Assembly: GCF_001704295.1 (NCBI RefSeq)
Contig: NZ_CP012334.1
Span: forward strand, 186,001-250,000
DNA length: 64,000 nt
Direction: 5' to 3'
Source of the DNA: Bordetella sp. H567
Lineage (GTDB): Bacteria > Pseudomonadota > Gammaproteobacteria > Burkholderiales > Burkholderiaceae_B
Shown: piece by piece, positions 54,035 through 62,712 of the stretch
Layout of the letters: the number at the start of each line of letters is the position of its first letter
Numbering within the stretch: the stretch's first letter is position 1
Made by a program: the position numbers and the translations under genes
Notes under the pieces: generated by a model
What the model was told of the DNA's origin: nothing
Database searches by the model: none
What the model saw: only the letters and a program-made list of their open reading frames with translations

Positions 54035-54315
54035 CTGATGCCGATGAGTGGAGAGCGGGAGGGTTCATCGCCTGTGCAGCGGATATTGCACCTGGCTTCT
54101 TGCCAGCCTTGGAAAAAAGTACGGCTGTGAAGCAATACAAGCGCTTCTTCATCGTCGTAATGGGCGCTCAAGGCAGATCGCGTAGCGAAAAACTGCGTGG
54201 GTTTACCGCGTTCACCTCGTTCGCGTGGCATCCATCGTACGCACGCGTTAATCAGTGCAGGCTGCCCACCGCTAGCGGGCCTTGCGTCAGGCATCAGCGG
54301 TCGTCCCCACGCAAT
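54035..54315. other. Intergenic region after the tandem array
   Basis: About 280 bp before the end of the convergent diguanylate cyclase gene. I see no gene, repeat or strong hairpin here. Open frames are short and of poor composition. Confidence 0.4.
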
Positions 54316-55497
54316 CTACTCGTTGACCACTCCCATCGGACTCTCCGTTGGCACCGCCGACACCACCCGATTCCTTCCCATCGCCTTGGCCGAGTAGAGC
54401 GCGGCATCGGCGCGCGCCATCAGGTTCGCCAGCGTGTCGTCCGGACGGTACTCGTCCACGCCAGCACTGAAGGTGAACGATATTTCGCCGCAGTGAGCGG
54501 CCAGCGCGGATTCGTCGACGCGCATACGCAGCCGGTCGACCAGCGCTTTCGCTTCTTCCCGGCGGGTGTCGGGAAACAGGATGCCGAATTCCTCTCCGCC
54601 CAGGCGGCCGAAGAGGTCGCCCGTGCGTACGTTGTGCGCAACGATGGATGAAAAATAGGCGAGCGCCAGGTCGCCCGCCGCATGCCCATGCGCGTCGTTG
54701 ATGGCCTTGAAGTGATCGATGTCCAAAATGGCGACCGAAAACGCGGATTGGCTGCGCCGCGCGCGCTCCAGCCGAGATTCCGCCTGCGCCATGAATTCGC
54801 GCCGCGTCAGCGCGCCGGTCAATTCATCGATGGTCGCCAGGCGCTCCATCTGCTCGGCCATGCGGTCGTAGGCCAGCATGACGGCGCCGATGGCCAGGCA
54901 TGGCAGGGTGACGATGCCCGTCGCGATAAAGCCGATATTCAGCGGGCTGGGGTCCATGAACTGCGTGTGGCTCTCCAGCCCGACAACGACGGCCAGCGCG
55001 CGCGCCAGATGCACCAGGCCGCCCAATGCGGCGATGGCCGAGACGAAGAAATAGCTGTACGCCGGACGGTGGCGCGGGCGATGAACGTAGGCCGTCCAGC
55101 TTACCGCCATGCGCACGTATCCCAGGAAAGTCGAGGTGAGCACGATGCGCGCATCCAGGCTGGGCGCGATGTAGGTGAAGTACAGCACGCCCGCCACCGC
55201 GATCGCGTAGGCCGTGATCTCGTCCAGCCGCATCGCGCGCAGTCCGAAAAAAAGCCGGTATCCGTGCAGTACCAGGAATCCGGCCGTGATAAACAGCACA
55301 CCGGCGACAGCGATCGTCAGTGGGGGCGGGGAATTGCTGTTCAAGGCCAGCGCCAACATCGCCGCGATGATCAACGCGTGCGCGGCGATCCAACGTAGCA
55401 GGCCGGGGATCCTGGAATGCAGCAGCGAGCCCAGCACCGCGGCGCTGACCGCGCCGGACATGATGCCGATGACATACAGGGTGACTGGGCTGAACAT
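54316..55497 (-). CDS. Membrane-bound diguanylate cyclase (GGDEF)
   Basis: 393 aa. Residues ~1-210 contain six or seven hydrophobic helices (MFSPVTLYVIGIMSGAVSAAVLG...). The C-terminal GGDEF domain has LATIDELTGALTRREF, AILDIDHFKAINDAHGHAAGD and the active site GRLGGEEFGILF. The domain makes cyclic di-GMP from two GTP. No RxxD inhibitory site is obvious five residues before GGEEF. ATG 55497 gives the first helix; the frame is open upstream with no similarity. Confidence 0.92.
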   Translation of the reverse strand: MFSPVTLYVIGIMSGAVSAAVLGSLLHSRIPGLLRWIAAHALIIAAMLALALNSNSPPPLTIAVAGVLFITAGFLVLHGYRLFFGLRAMRLDEITAYAIAVAGVLYFTYIAPSLDARIVLTSTFLGYVRMAVSWTAYVHRPRHRPAYSYFFVSAIAALGGLVHLARALAVVVGLESHTQFMDPSPLNIGFIATGIVTLPCLAIGAVMLAYDRMAEQMERLATIDELTGALTRREFMAQAESRLERARRSQSAFSVAILDIDHFKAINDAHGHAAGDLALAYFSSIVAHNVRTGDLFGRLGGEEFGILFPDTRREEAKALVDRLRMRVDESALAAHCGEISFTFSAGVDEYRPDDTLANLMARADAALYSAKAMGRNRVVSAVPTESPMGVVNE

Positions 55498-55957
55498 GAA
55501 CGCTGGGTCGGATTGAACGTATGGGCGGGATGGGCGGTCGGACGGAAGGCAATATCGGTGGATGCGTGGGCGGCGGCCAGGGGCGGGAGCGGCGGCGGGG
55601 GCGTACTTCCCCCCTATTCCCCAGCCCGTGCCGGTCGCCATGGCCATTATTACTCGTAAACAGATGTAAATAATTGCGGGGGCGCAAATTTTTAATGACG
55701 TCTCCGCGCCGGAGCCCGGGCGGCCCAGCGGGCGCGAATGCCGGCTGGCTTCATTGGTAGCGCAATCCTGTACCGGTGCCCGCACCTCCTTGGTCGGGAC
55801 CCTATCCCGCATTACGGCGGGAAACATGTGAAACGCCCCGCGGGCGAGTCCGGCGCCCTATCGACGTTACGCTGGCCGCATCGTCTTGCGCCGGCCCGTG
55901 CGTCGATCCAATGCAGGGCTCCGCGGGCGAACCTATTCATGGAAGGGCGAAACACCG
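55498..55957. other. Divergent intergenic region
   Basis: 460 bp between the diguanylate cyclase and the DUF2242 gene. It contains an AT-rich stretch with a near-palindrome (AATTGCGGGGGCGCAAATT, ~55672-55690) between TACTCGTAAACAGATGTAAA and TTTTTAATGACG, a likely promoter/operator for one or both genes. No gene is seen. Confidence 0.45.
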
Positions 55958-56968
55958 ATGGCACAGACGCAGTTTCCCTATCCCGGCATGCACCCCATGG
56001 CGCCGGCACCCGGCACGTCTTCAGGGACCGGCGGGGCGTCGCGGCGCATGGAGCGAGGCATCCCGGCGCCGTACCTCCTTGCCGTCGCGGCGGGCTGCAT
56101 GGCGTTGGCCGGATGTTCCAGCCCACCCAAGCAGGCCTATCCCGAAACGTTCAAGGACACGAATACCTATTCGCGGTCCTATCAGGCGAGCGACGCGGCG
56201 ACCTGCGAAGCCGCGCGGCGCGCGCTCTTGAGCCAGGGCTACACGATAGGGAAGGCGCAGACCGACGGCGTGGAGGGCCAGAAGAACTTCCAGGTGCAGG
56301 ACGATGACAAGCAGCACCAGGTGATTTCCTTCCACGTGGTGTGCACCTCCGACCACCAGGCATCGCCGAATACCACCGTGTTCGTGAACGCGGTGCAGGA
56401 CCGGTACATCATCAAGAAGACCAGCAGTTCGGCGGGCGTGGGCCTGAGCGTGCTGGGCTCGGTATCCATGCCGTTCAGCTCCAACGACGATTCGCTCGCC
56501 AAAGTCAGCAGCGAGACGATTTCGGCGTCGTCGTTCTATGACGGGTTCTTCGACTTGCTGCAACGGTATCTACCGCAAAAGGAATCGAAGGACGGCGCCG
56601 CGCAAAACAGTAAGGATGGGGCAGGCGGTAAGGATGGGGCAGCGCAAAAGACCCCGGCGGCCGCGAAAACTCCCGCGGCGCAGCCGTCTTCCGCGACGCC
56701 TGCTTCCGCCGCGTCTGCCCCGGCGGCCGCGAATCCCGCTCCCGCCGCGCCTGCGGCGCCGCCGGCAAGTTCGCCGCCGCCTGAGCCGGCGCCCGCAAGT
56801 TCCACGTCGCCGCCGCCGGCAACTTCCACGTCGTCCCCGCCTGAGCCGGCGCCGGCAACTTCCACCCCGTCCGCGCCTGGCCCAGGACCGGCAAGTTCGA
56901 CTTCCGCCCCTGAACCCGGGCACGCCACGCCAAGCGATTCCGGCACGGGCACGACCACCGTCCCATAG
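55958..56968 (+). CDS. DUF2242-family lipoprotein with Pro/Ala-rich tail
   Basis: 336 aa from ATG 55958. An internal ATG at 56048 (MERGIPAPYLLAVAAGCMALAGCSS) gives a textbook lipoprotein signal with the LAGC lipobox and may be the true start; 55958 has the better ribosome-binding site (GAAGGGCGAAA). The core (YPETFKDTNTYSRSYQASDAATCEAARRALLSQGYTIGKAQ...SFYDGFFDLLQRYL) matches DUF2242. The last ~120 residues are low-complexity Ala/Pro/Ser/Thr repeats. Outer-membrane or periplasmic; function unknown. Confidence 0.82.
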   Translation: MAQTQFPYPGMHPMAPAPGTSSGTGGASRRMERGIPAPYLLAVAAGCMALAGCSSPPKQAYPETFKDTNTYSRSYQASDAATCEAARRALLSQGYTIGKAQTDGVEGQKNFQVQDDDKQHQVISFHVVCTSDHQASPNTTVFVNAVQDRYIIKKTSSSAGVGLSVLGSVSMPFSSNDDSLAKVSSETISASSFYDGFFDLLQRYLPQKESKDGAAQNSKDGAGGKDGAAQKTPAAAKTPAAQPSSATPASAASAPAAANPAPAAPAAPPASSPPPEPAPASSTSPPPATSTSSPPEPAPATSTPSAPGPGPASSTSAPEPGHATPSDSGTGTTTVP

Positions 56969-57073
56969 CCGTTTTGTATGCGCCTGATCATGCAGGCGTA
57001 CGCCTTGCCGCGCCCGCCACGGGCCGGGCAGTTTGCCTACGCGCTTTCAGGGGCCCGACGCGCCGGCTTGCAG

Positions 57074-58462
57074 CTAAGCGGCCGTTTCGGACCGGTTGGG
57101 GACGCCGTCGCGTATGCGCGCCACAATGGCGGTGGCGATGCGTTTGGCCGCGGATTCCAGCCGCTTCGCCTGTGCGCCCTTGCCGGGAAGAAAACGTCCG
57201 TCGCCCTGCAGGACGGCGATTCCGCTATCCGCGGCGATCGCCTGGGCCGTACGCCGGTGGCTGTCGTCCATCGACGCGGTTTCGTTGACCACCATGGTGC
57301 CGGGCAGCAGCGAGGCCACCTCGCTGATCATCGAAACCGAGTCGCCTGCGACGTGGATGCGTCCCGTGTGGCCGGGTGCCTGCTGGTAAGCATGCAGCAG
57401 GGGGCGATACGCGCTGGTTTCGCCATATTGGAAGTCGTAGACGTCCACCTGCGCATTGGGATAGCCGCGCAAGGTTTCCTCGAAGGCCCGGGTGACATCG
57501 TCGCGGGTGCCGGTCCGGTGCGGGTTGGGTGTCGCCTCCGTACCGTCCGGCGCGAACTTGCCGGTGCGCGGGCTGCTGACGATGACGAAGCGGCAGCGAT
57601 CGCGACCGGCCAGTTCCAGTTCGGCGATGTGGCGCGCCTGTTTGCGGGCATCGTCGGCTGACAGGCGGCGGACGGTTTGCGTGTGGGTGGCCTCGTCCGA
57701 GTCGACGACATCGCCACCCAGCAGTATCGTCACGGTGTCGCCGTCGATCCCGGGCAGGGGCTTGCCGCCCTTTTTCTGGTAGTCGCGCGCGGCCTGCGCA
57801 ATCGACGCCTCGGTCACGTCGTGCGCGACACCGGGTACCAGGACCAGCGTGGTACGGGATGCCAAGGCGGCGCGTTCTTGGTCCGTCACCGCCGATGCGG
57901 GCAATGCCGTGATCGCCGGCAGGTGGCGTGCAGTCTTGAGGTCAGCGGTGAGCTTATGCCCGGCAAATGCGGTGATGACCACGCTGTCGGTGGGCACGTT
58001 GCCCAGGACGGGTACCAACCCATGGTCGGAGCCGGCCAGGATGAATATGTGCCGCTCGCCGGTACCTTCATCCACGCGCTCCAACCATCTTTCCAGCGTG
58101 ACCATGAGCGCATGCTCCATGCCCGCACTGTCGCGGCCGGCGATCGTGATGGTGTCGCAGGAAATTTCGCCGGGCTGGTAGAGGCCTTCCCGATAGAGCG
58201 CGCGTACCGTTTCCGCGGCGACGGCTTGCGCCTGCGTGCGGTCGCCGGCGTGGCCCTGCGGCACGGCGGCGATAAGCTTGGCGCGTATTGCCACGGAGGC
58301 ATTCGGGGTGTGTGGGGCGGGCACGCATGCCTGCGCCGCGCGGCCCGGCGTGGCACCGTCGCGGCCGCCATTCAAACGGTGTGTGGTTGACGCGCCGGCA
58401 CGCGTGGTCGGTACGCCGGTATCGGTAGGGGGGGCCGTTCCTGGCGAGGCGGATATATGCAT
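57074..58462 (-). CDS. ELM1-like (DUF1022-type) protein with disordered N-terminus
   Basis: 462 aa from ATG 58462. Residues 1-~55 are Thr/Ala/Gly/Pro-rich and look disordered (MHISASPGTAPPTDTGVPTT). The rest recalls the mitochondrial-fission-ELM1/putative glycosyltransferase group: PQGHAGDRTQAQAVAAE near the start, RFVIVSSPRTGK, VDVYDFQYGETSAYRPLLHAYQ and HVAGDSVSMISEVASLLPGTMVVNE. Family assignment is by recall of the SVSMISE motif and is only moderate. It stands alone with a ~365-bp upstream region. The N-terminus would suit a type III secreted effector, but nothing in the window supports that. Confidence 0.55.
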   Translation of the reverse strand: MHISASPGTAPPTDTGVPTTRAGASTTHRLNGGRDGATPGRAAQACVPAPHTPNASVAIRAKLIAAVPQGHAGDRTQAQAVAAETVRALYREGLYQPGEISCDTITIAGRDSAGMEHALMVTLERWLERVDEGTGERHIFILAGSDHGLVPVLGNVPTDSVVITAFAGHKLTADLKTARHLPAITALPASAVTDQERAALASRTTLVLVPGVAHDVTEASIAQAARDYQKKGGKPLPGIDGDTVTILLGGDVVDSDEATHTQTVRRLSADDARKQARHIAELELAGRDRCRFVIVSSPRTGKFAPDGTEATPNPHRTGTRDDVTRAFEETLRGYPNAQVDVYDFQYGETSAYRPLLHAYQQAPGHTGRIHVAGDSVSMISEVASLLPGTMVVNETASMDDSHRRTAQAIAADSGIAVLQGDGRFLPGKGAQAKRLESAAKRIATAIVARIRDGVPNRSETAA

Positions 58463-58827
58463 GCGAGCGTCCTGTCGTGCAAGCCGGTGCAGCGCGCGCG
58501 GGCTTGGCGGATGGGCGCAGACGATAAGGCCGGCACGCCGCGGCCGAAGCAGGCGCAGGCAGGGATTCAGACGCATCCTGCGGTGGGACGACCGCGCCGC
58601 CTGCGCCATGCGCCGCGAGGGCCATCCGCGCCAAGCAGGCCGCGCGCTTGGCGGCCGCGCAGATCCTGTGCGACGTGCCGCGCGCGCGGCACGTTCCGGG
58701 CAGCGGTGTTCCCCGCTTACATCTTGCCCAGTACAAATCCGTGGCGGTGTTTTAACGTAGACCTGGCAGTCCCATTGTGTGAACCCGTTCCCTATCCACT
58801 CCGGCGGATACCTAGAAAGGAGGCTCC
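58463..58827. other. Divergent intergenic region upstream of the ELM1-like gene
   Basis: 365 bp without a credible gene. On the minus strand a word AACACCGC occurs twice ~41 bp apart (AACACCGCCACGG and GGAACACCGCTG), possibly an activator site. On the plus strand AGAAAGGAGG at ~58815 is the ribosome-binding site of the next gene. Confidence 0.4.
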
Positions 58828-59229
58828 ATGGTCACCACCGTCACGCCGTTTCTGATGTTCCAGGGCGATGCCAACGCCGCGATGGCGTTCTACACGGCGC
58901 TGTTCCCGCATAGCGAGGTCGTGCACGTGCAGCGCTACAAGGCCGGCGAGGCCGGCCCCGAGGGCTCCATCATGCGCGCCACGATGCGCATCGTGGGCCA
59001 GACGCTGATGTGCATCGACAGCCCCGTCAAGCATGAATTCACCTTCACGCCCGCGTTCTCGCTGTTCGTGGAGTGCGAGGCGGAAGACGAGTTCGAGCGG
59101 CTGGTGACGGCGCTGTCCGAGGACGGCATGATGCTGATGGAGCCGGATAACTATGGGTTCAGCCGCCGCTTCGCCTGGATGAACGACCGCTTTGGCGTGT
59201 CCTGGCAACTGAACCTGCCGGAGTCCTAG
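58828..59229 (+). CDS. VOC-superfamily (PhnB/glyoxalase-like) protein
   Basis: 133 aa. PFLMFQGDANAAMAFYTALFPHSEV and GFSRRFAWMNDRFGVSWQLNLP are typical of the PhnB-like / 3-demethylubiquinone-methyltransferase-like VOC group. Very strong ribosome-binding site (AAAGGAGG). The function within the family varies and is not predictable. It converges on the transporter gene with 2 bp between. Confidence 0.88.
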   Translation: MVTTVTPFLMFQGDANAAMAFYTALFPHSEVVHVQRYKAGEAGPEGSIMRATMRIVGQTLMCIDSPVKHEFTFTPAFSLFVECEAEDEFERLVTALSEDGMMLMEPDNYGFSRRFAWMNDRFGVSWQLNLPES

Positions 59230-59231
59230 CC

Positions 59232-60608
59232 TTATTCGCCTGCAGCCTGCGCGTCCAGCCTGCGCACCTCCCGCACCGAGGCCCGGGTACCCGGGATTTC
59301 GGAGCCGCGCAGGGAATGGCCCGCGGTTTCGACCACGTGGCGCAGTGCCCACGCCCCCACCACGCAGGCGGCCATCATGTAGTACGCGGGCACCATGTTG
59401 CTGCCGGTCCGGGCGATCAGCCAGTCGTTGACCGCCGGCGCCGTGCCGCCGAACAGCGAGGTCGATACGTTGTACGCGATGGCGAAGCCGGCGAAGCGCA
59501 CGTGCGTGGGGAACATGGCCGGGAACGTCGCCGATATGGTCGCCAGCTGCGGCGCATACAGCAGGCCCAGTATCGCGTAGCCGGCGATGGCGCCCGCCAG
59601 GCCGGTGGCCATCAAGTGGAACATCGGGATCGCCAGCACGAACAAGCCGATGAGCGATGCCCACCATACGGGTTTGCGTCCGACCTTGTCGGAAAGCCGG
59701 CCGATGAAGGGCAGGAACACCATCATGAACAGCATGCCGATGATGGGGACGATCAGCGCTTCTTGCGTGCTCAAGCCGAGCTGGTTGGCGAAATACGTGG
59801 GCGAGAAACTCAGCAGCGTGTAGTTGACGACGTTAAGCGCCACCACCAGCCCGGCCAGCGCCAGCACCTGGCCCTTGTAGCCGGTGCATACGTCCTTGAC
59901 GCTGCCTTTCTGCTCCGGCTCGGCCCGTTCGTTCAGCACGTCTTCCGCTTCGCGAAAGACCGGCGTTTCCTTCAGGCGCGAGCGCAGGTACATGCCTACC
60001 ATCCCCATGGGCAGCGCCAGGAAGAATGGAACGCGCCAGCCCCATGCGTGCATGGCCGCATCGTCCAGCGCCATGGAAAAGCCCAGCATCAGCAAGGCGC
60101 CCAGCGAGAAGCCGCCCAGGGTGCCCAGCTCCAGGAAGCTGCCGCAGTAGCCGCGCTGCTTGTCCGGTGCGTATTCCGCCATGAAGGTGGCCGCCCCGCC
60201 ATATTCCCCGCCGGTGGAAAAGCCCTGCACCATGCGCAGCAGGATCAGCAGCGCGGGCGCCCACCAGCCTATGGCTTCATGCGTCGGAATCAGGCCGATG
60301 CAGACGGTGGCGCCGGCCATCAGCAGGATGGTCAGGGCAAGTATGGTCTTGCGGCCCAGGCGATCGCCCAGCGGGCCCCAGAACAATCCGCCGAACGGAC
60401 GCACCAGGAAGGAGATCGCGAAGGTGGCCAGCGCGAACAGCGTGGCCTGCTTCATATCGCCGGGGAAAAAGGCCGCGGAAATGTATGACACGCCGTAGGC
60501 GTAGATGCCGTAATCGAACCATTCCGTGGCGTTGCCGATCGCCGACGCGGCGATGGCGCGGTTCAAAACGTGTTTGGGGGGATGATGAGTGGCTGTGGAT
60601 ATCGCCAT
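59232..60608 (-). CDS. MFS transporter, metabolite:H+ symporter (ProP-like) group
   Basis: 458 aa, twelve hydrophobic segments. N-terminal NATEWFDYGIYAYGVSYISAAFFPG, the loop FWGPLGDRLGRKTILA and RMVQGFSTGGEYGGAATFMAEYAP are hallmarks of the MHS family (ProP, KgtP, ShiA). It moves a carboxylate or zwitterion with protons. It has a single gene promoter region upstream (60609-60955). Confidence 0.92.
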   Translation of the reverse strand: MAISTATHHPPKHVLNRAIAASAIGNATEWFDYGIYAYGVSYISAAFFPGDMKQATLFALATFAISFLVRPFGGLFWGPLGDRLGRKTILALTILLMAGATVCIGLIPTHEAIGWWAPALLILLRMVQGFSTGGEYGGAATFMAEYAPDKQRGYCGSFLELGTLGGFSLGALLMLGFSMALDDAAMHAWGWRVPFFLALPMGMVGMYLRSRLKETPVFREAEDVLNERAEPEQKGSVKDVCTGYKGQVLALAGLVVALNVVNYTLLSFSPTYFANQLGLSTQEALIVPIIGMLFMMVFLPFIGRLSDKVGRKPVWWASLIGLFVLAIPMFHLMATGLAGAIAGYAILGLLYAPQLATISATFPAMFPTHVRFAGFAIAYNVSTSLFGGTAPAVNDWLIARTGSNMVPAYYMMAACVVGAWALRHVVETAGHSLRGSEIPGTRASVREVRRLDAQAAGE

Positions 60609-60955
60609 CGATTCTCCTGTCGTTATCGTGGAATTGCCGCAGGATGGCCGTGTCAGGCCGTACGATGGATGAGCCCGGAAACCGGGCCGCCCTGCTCGCG
60701 CCTAGCAGGGTATCGAGGTGCTACCGCGCTCACAAGCGCGCGCGCCCGCAGATGAAAAAGTATGTTTCGCAGCGAACGGCGCAATGCAAGGGCCGTCCCC
60801 CAGGGCTGCATGGCCGCTTGGGGGTGCATCGCATTACAAGAACTTTTACGCTTGCGGGGCCGGTTTCGTGTCGTACCCGCCCATGCGGGGGCCCACCGTG
60901 CGGACCCGACGGCCCCCGTCAACGTTTATGCGCATTGCGCGAAGGAAGGAAACCC
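60609..60955. other. Divergent intergenic region, transporter / DUF427 gene
   Basis: 347 bp without a gene. The right end has GC-rich inverted repeats (GGGGGCC ... GGCCCCC, ~60890-60920) and the ribosome-binding site GAAGGAAGGA for the DUF427 gene. No recognised operator. Confidence 0.4.
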
Positions 60956-61327
60956 ATGAAGCCCGTCAAGATACCCGGACCGGATCATCCGATCAGCATC
61001 GAGCACAACCCCCGGCGCGTCGTCGTGTCGCTGGGCGGCCGCGTGATCGCCGATACGCGCCAGGCGCTGACCCTGCGCGAAGCCCACTATCCGCCCGTGC
61101 AGTACATCCCGCGCAAGGACGTCGACATGGCGCTGCTGCAGCGGACCGATCACGCGACGTATTGCCCGTACAAGGGCGATTGCGCCTACTACAGCATTCC
61201 GGCGGGCGGCGCGCGCGCGGCCAACGCGGTGTGGACCTACGAGAACCCGCATCCCGACGTGGCGCGGATCGCGGGCCATCTGGCCTTTTATCCCGACCGC
61301 GTCGACGCCATCGAGGAGCAGCCCTGA
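60956..61327 (+). CDS. DUF427-domain protein
   Basis: 123 aa, a single DUF427 domain: ISIEHNPRRVVVSLGGRVIADTRQALTLREAHYPPVQYIPRKDVDMALL, TYCPYKGDCAYYSI, AVWTYENPHPDVARIAGHLAFYPDRVD. Members form small beta-barrels; the function is unknown. ATG 60956 is supported by GGAAGGAAACCC. Convergent with the lyase gene. Confidence 0.92.
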   Translation: MKPVKIPGPDHPISIEHNPRRVVVSLGGRVIADTRQALTLREAHYPPVQYIPRKDVDMALLQRTDHATYCPYKGDCAYYSIPAGGARAANAVWTYENPHPDVARIAGHLAFYPDRVDAIEEQP

Positions 61328-61339
61328 CCCGCCGCGGCC

Positions 61340-62203
61340 TTACTCGTACCGCTTGCCCTGGGCCAGCAGCTCCGGCGTGCCGATCAGCGCGTTGAGTTCG
61401 TCGAAGTCCAGCATGGAATCGCGCCAGGGCGCGGTCGTGCCGTGTTCGCGCAGGCTGCCGTAGTAGCGTTGCAGCAGGTGCGATACGGCGCGCGCCGTGC
61501 CGCCGGGGAAAATCACGATCGAAAAGCCGCGCGCGGCCAGCTCGGCGGCGCTTTTCACGGGCGTCATGCCGCCTTCGACCATGTTGGCCAACAGCGGCAC
61601 GCGCTTGCCGAAGCGCTTGCAGGCCGCGTCCATTTGTTCGTCGGTGCGCAGCGCTTCGACGAAGATCGCGTCCACGCCGCATTCCAGGTATTGTTCGGCG
61701 CGATCCAGGGCCGCGTCCAGGCCTTCAACGGCGACGGCGTCGGTGCGTGCCAGGATCAGGGTATCGGTGCTGTGCCGCGCGTCCAGCGCGGCGCGCAGCT
61801 TGCCGCACATCTCCGCCGCGGGGACCACGCTTTTGCCGTTCAGGTGGCCGCAGCGCTTCGGAAAACCCTGGTCTTCCAGCTGGATCATCGCCGCGCCCGC
61901 GCGTTCGAAGCCGCGTACCGTACGTTGGACGTTCAGCGCGTTGCCGAAGCCGGTGTCGCCGTCGACGATGACGGGGCAGCTGACGCGCTCGGTGATGCGG
62001 GCCAGGGTCTGTTCGACCTCGGTATAGGTCGTCAGGCCTACGTCGGACCGCCCCAGCCGCGTGTAGGCGATCGAAGCGCCCGACAGGTACAGCGCGTCGA
62101 AGCCGGCCTGCTCGGCGATCAGGGCCGACAGCGCGTCGTAGATACCGGGGGCCAGGACGGCCTGGCCGGCGGCGAGTTTCTGTTTCAGGGTATTCGGCAT
62201 CAT
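61340..62203 (-). CDS. Isocitrate lyase/PEP mutase-superfamily lyase (2,3-dimethylmalate lyase-like)
   Basis: 287 aa barrel enzyme. APGIYDALSALIAEQAGFDALYLSGASIAYTRLG, the metal-binding PVIVDGDTGFGNALNV, QLEDQGFPKRCGHLNGK (catalytic loop Cys) and ILARTDA. It cleaves a 2-hydroxy dicarboxylate to pyruvate or a related acid. Last gene of an operon with aconitase-like large and small subunits; it starts inside the small-subunit stop (ATGATG). The same three-gene set makes dimethylmaleate hydratase plus 2,3-dimethylmalate lyase in anaerobic nicotinate breakdown. Methylisocitrate lyase is the main alternative. Confidence 0.85.
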   Translation of the reverse strand: MMPNTLKQKLAAGQAVLAPGIYDALSALIAEQAGFDALYLSGASIAYTRLGRSDVGLTTYTEVEQTLARITERVSCPVIVDGDTGFGNALNVQRTVRGFERAGAAMIQLEDQGFPKRCGHLNGKSVVPAAEMCGKLRAALDARHSTDTLILARTDAVAVEGLDAALDRAEQYLECGVDAIFVEALRTDEQMDAACKRFGKRVPLLANMVEGGMTPVKSAAELAARGFSIVIFPGGTARAVSHLLQRYYGSLREHGTTAPWRDSMLDFDELNALIGTPELLAQGKRYE

Positions 62204-62712
62204 GCCCTCATGGGGTTGGGTTTGAGGCTGCCATCGGCCAGCCTGCGCTTCAGCAAGTTGAGCAGGCCGCCGGCGCGCACCATGTCATGCAGGAAATCCG
62301 GGATGGGGTCGCAGGCCAGTGCGGTGCCGTCGGCGCGCACGATGCGACTGGCCTCCAGGTCGATGGCGATGGATTCGCCTTCCTGGATGGCTTCGGCATC
62401 GGGGCAGGTCAACAGCAGCAGCCCGACGTTGAACGCGTTGCGGAAGTACAGGCCGCTGAAGCTGGGCGCGATGACGGCGCGCAGCCCCAGCGCCACCAGG
62501 GCGGAGGCAGCCTGTTCGCGCGAGGAGCCGATACCGAAGTTGGGGCCCGCCACGATGGCGTCCCGCGGCTTGACGCCCGCGGCGAATTCCGGACGCACGC
62601 GCTCCAGGCAGTGGCGGGCGATTTCGTCGATGCCGAACTTCATGTAGGCGCCCGGCGCGAGCTGGTCGGTGTCGATGTCGGCGCCCAGGCGCCATACGCG
62701 GTGGGTATTCAT
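62200..62712 (-). CDS. Aconitase-family small (LeuD-like) subunit
   Basis: 170 aa. VWRLGADIDTDQLAPGAYMKFG, GPNFGIGSSREQAASALVALGLRAVIAPSFSGLYFRNAFNVGLLLL: the swivel domain of hydro-lyases with the conserved GSSREQA substrate loop. It overlaps both neighbours by 4 bp, so all three subunits are translationally coupled. Confidence 0.93.
   Translation of the reverse strand: MNTHRVWRLGADIDTDQLAPGAYMKFGIDEIARHCLERVRPEFAAGVKPRDAIVAGPNFGIGSSREQAASALVALGLRAVIAPSFSGLYFRNAFNVGLLLLTCPDAEAIQEGESIAIDLEASRIVRADGTALACDPIPDFLHDMVRAGGLLNLLKRRLADGSLKPNPMRA

Noticed and set aside
57074-58462. Calling the ELM1-like protein a type III effector
   Set aside because: Only the disordered N-terminus supports it; no secretion or chaperone gene is present in the window.
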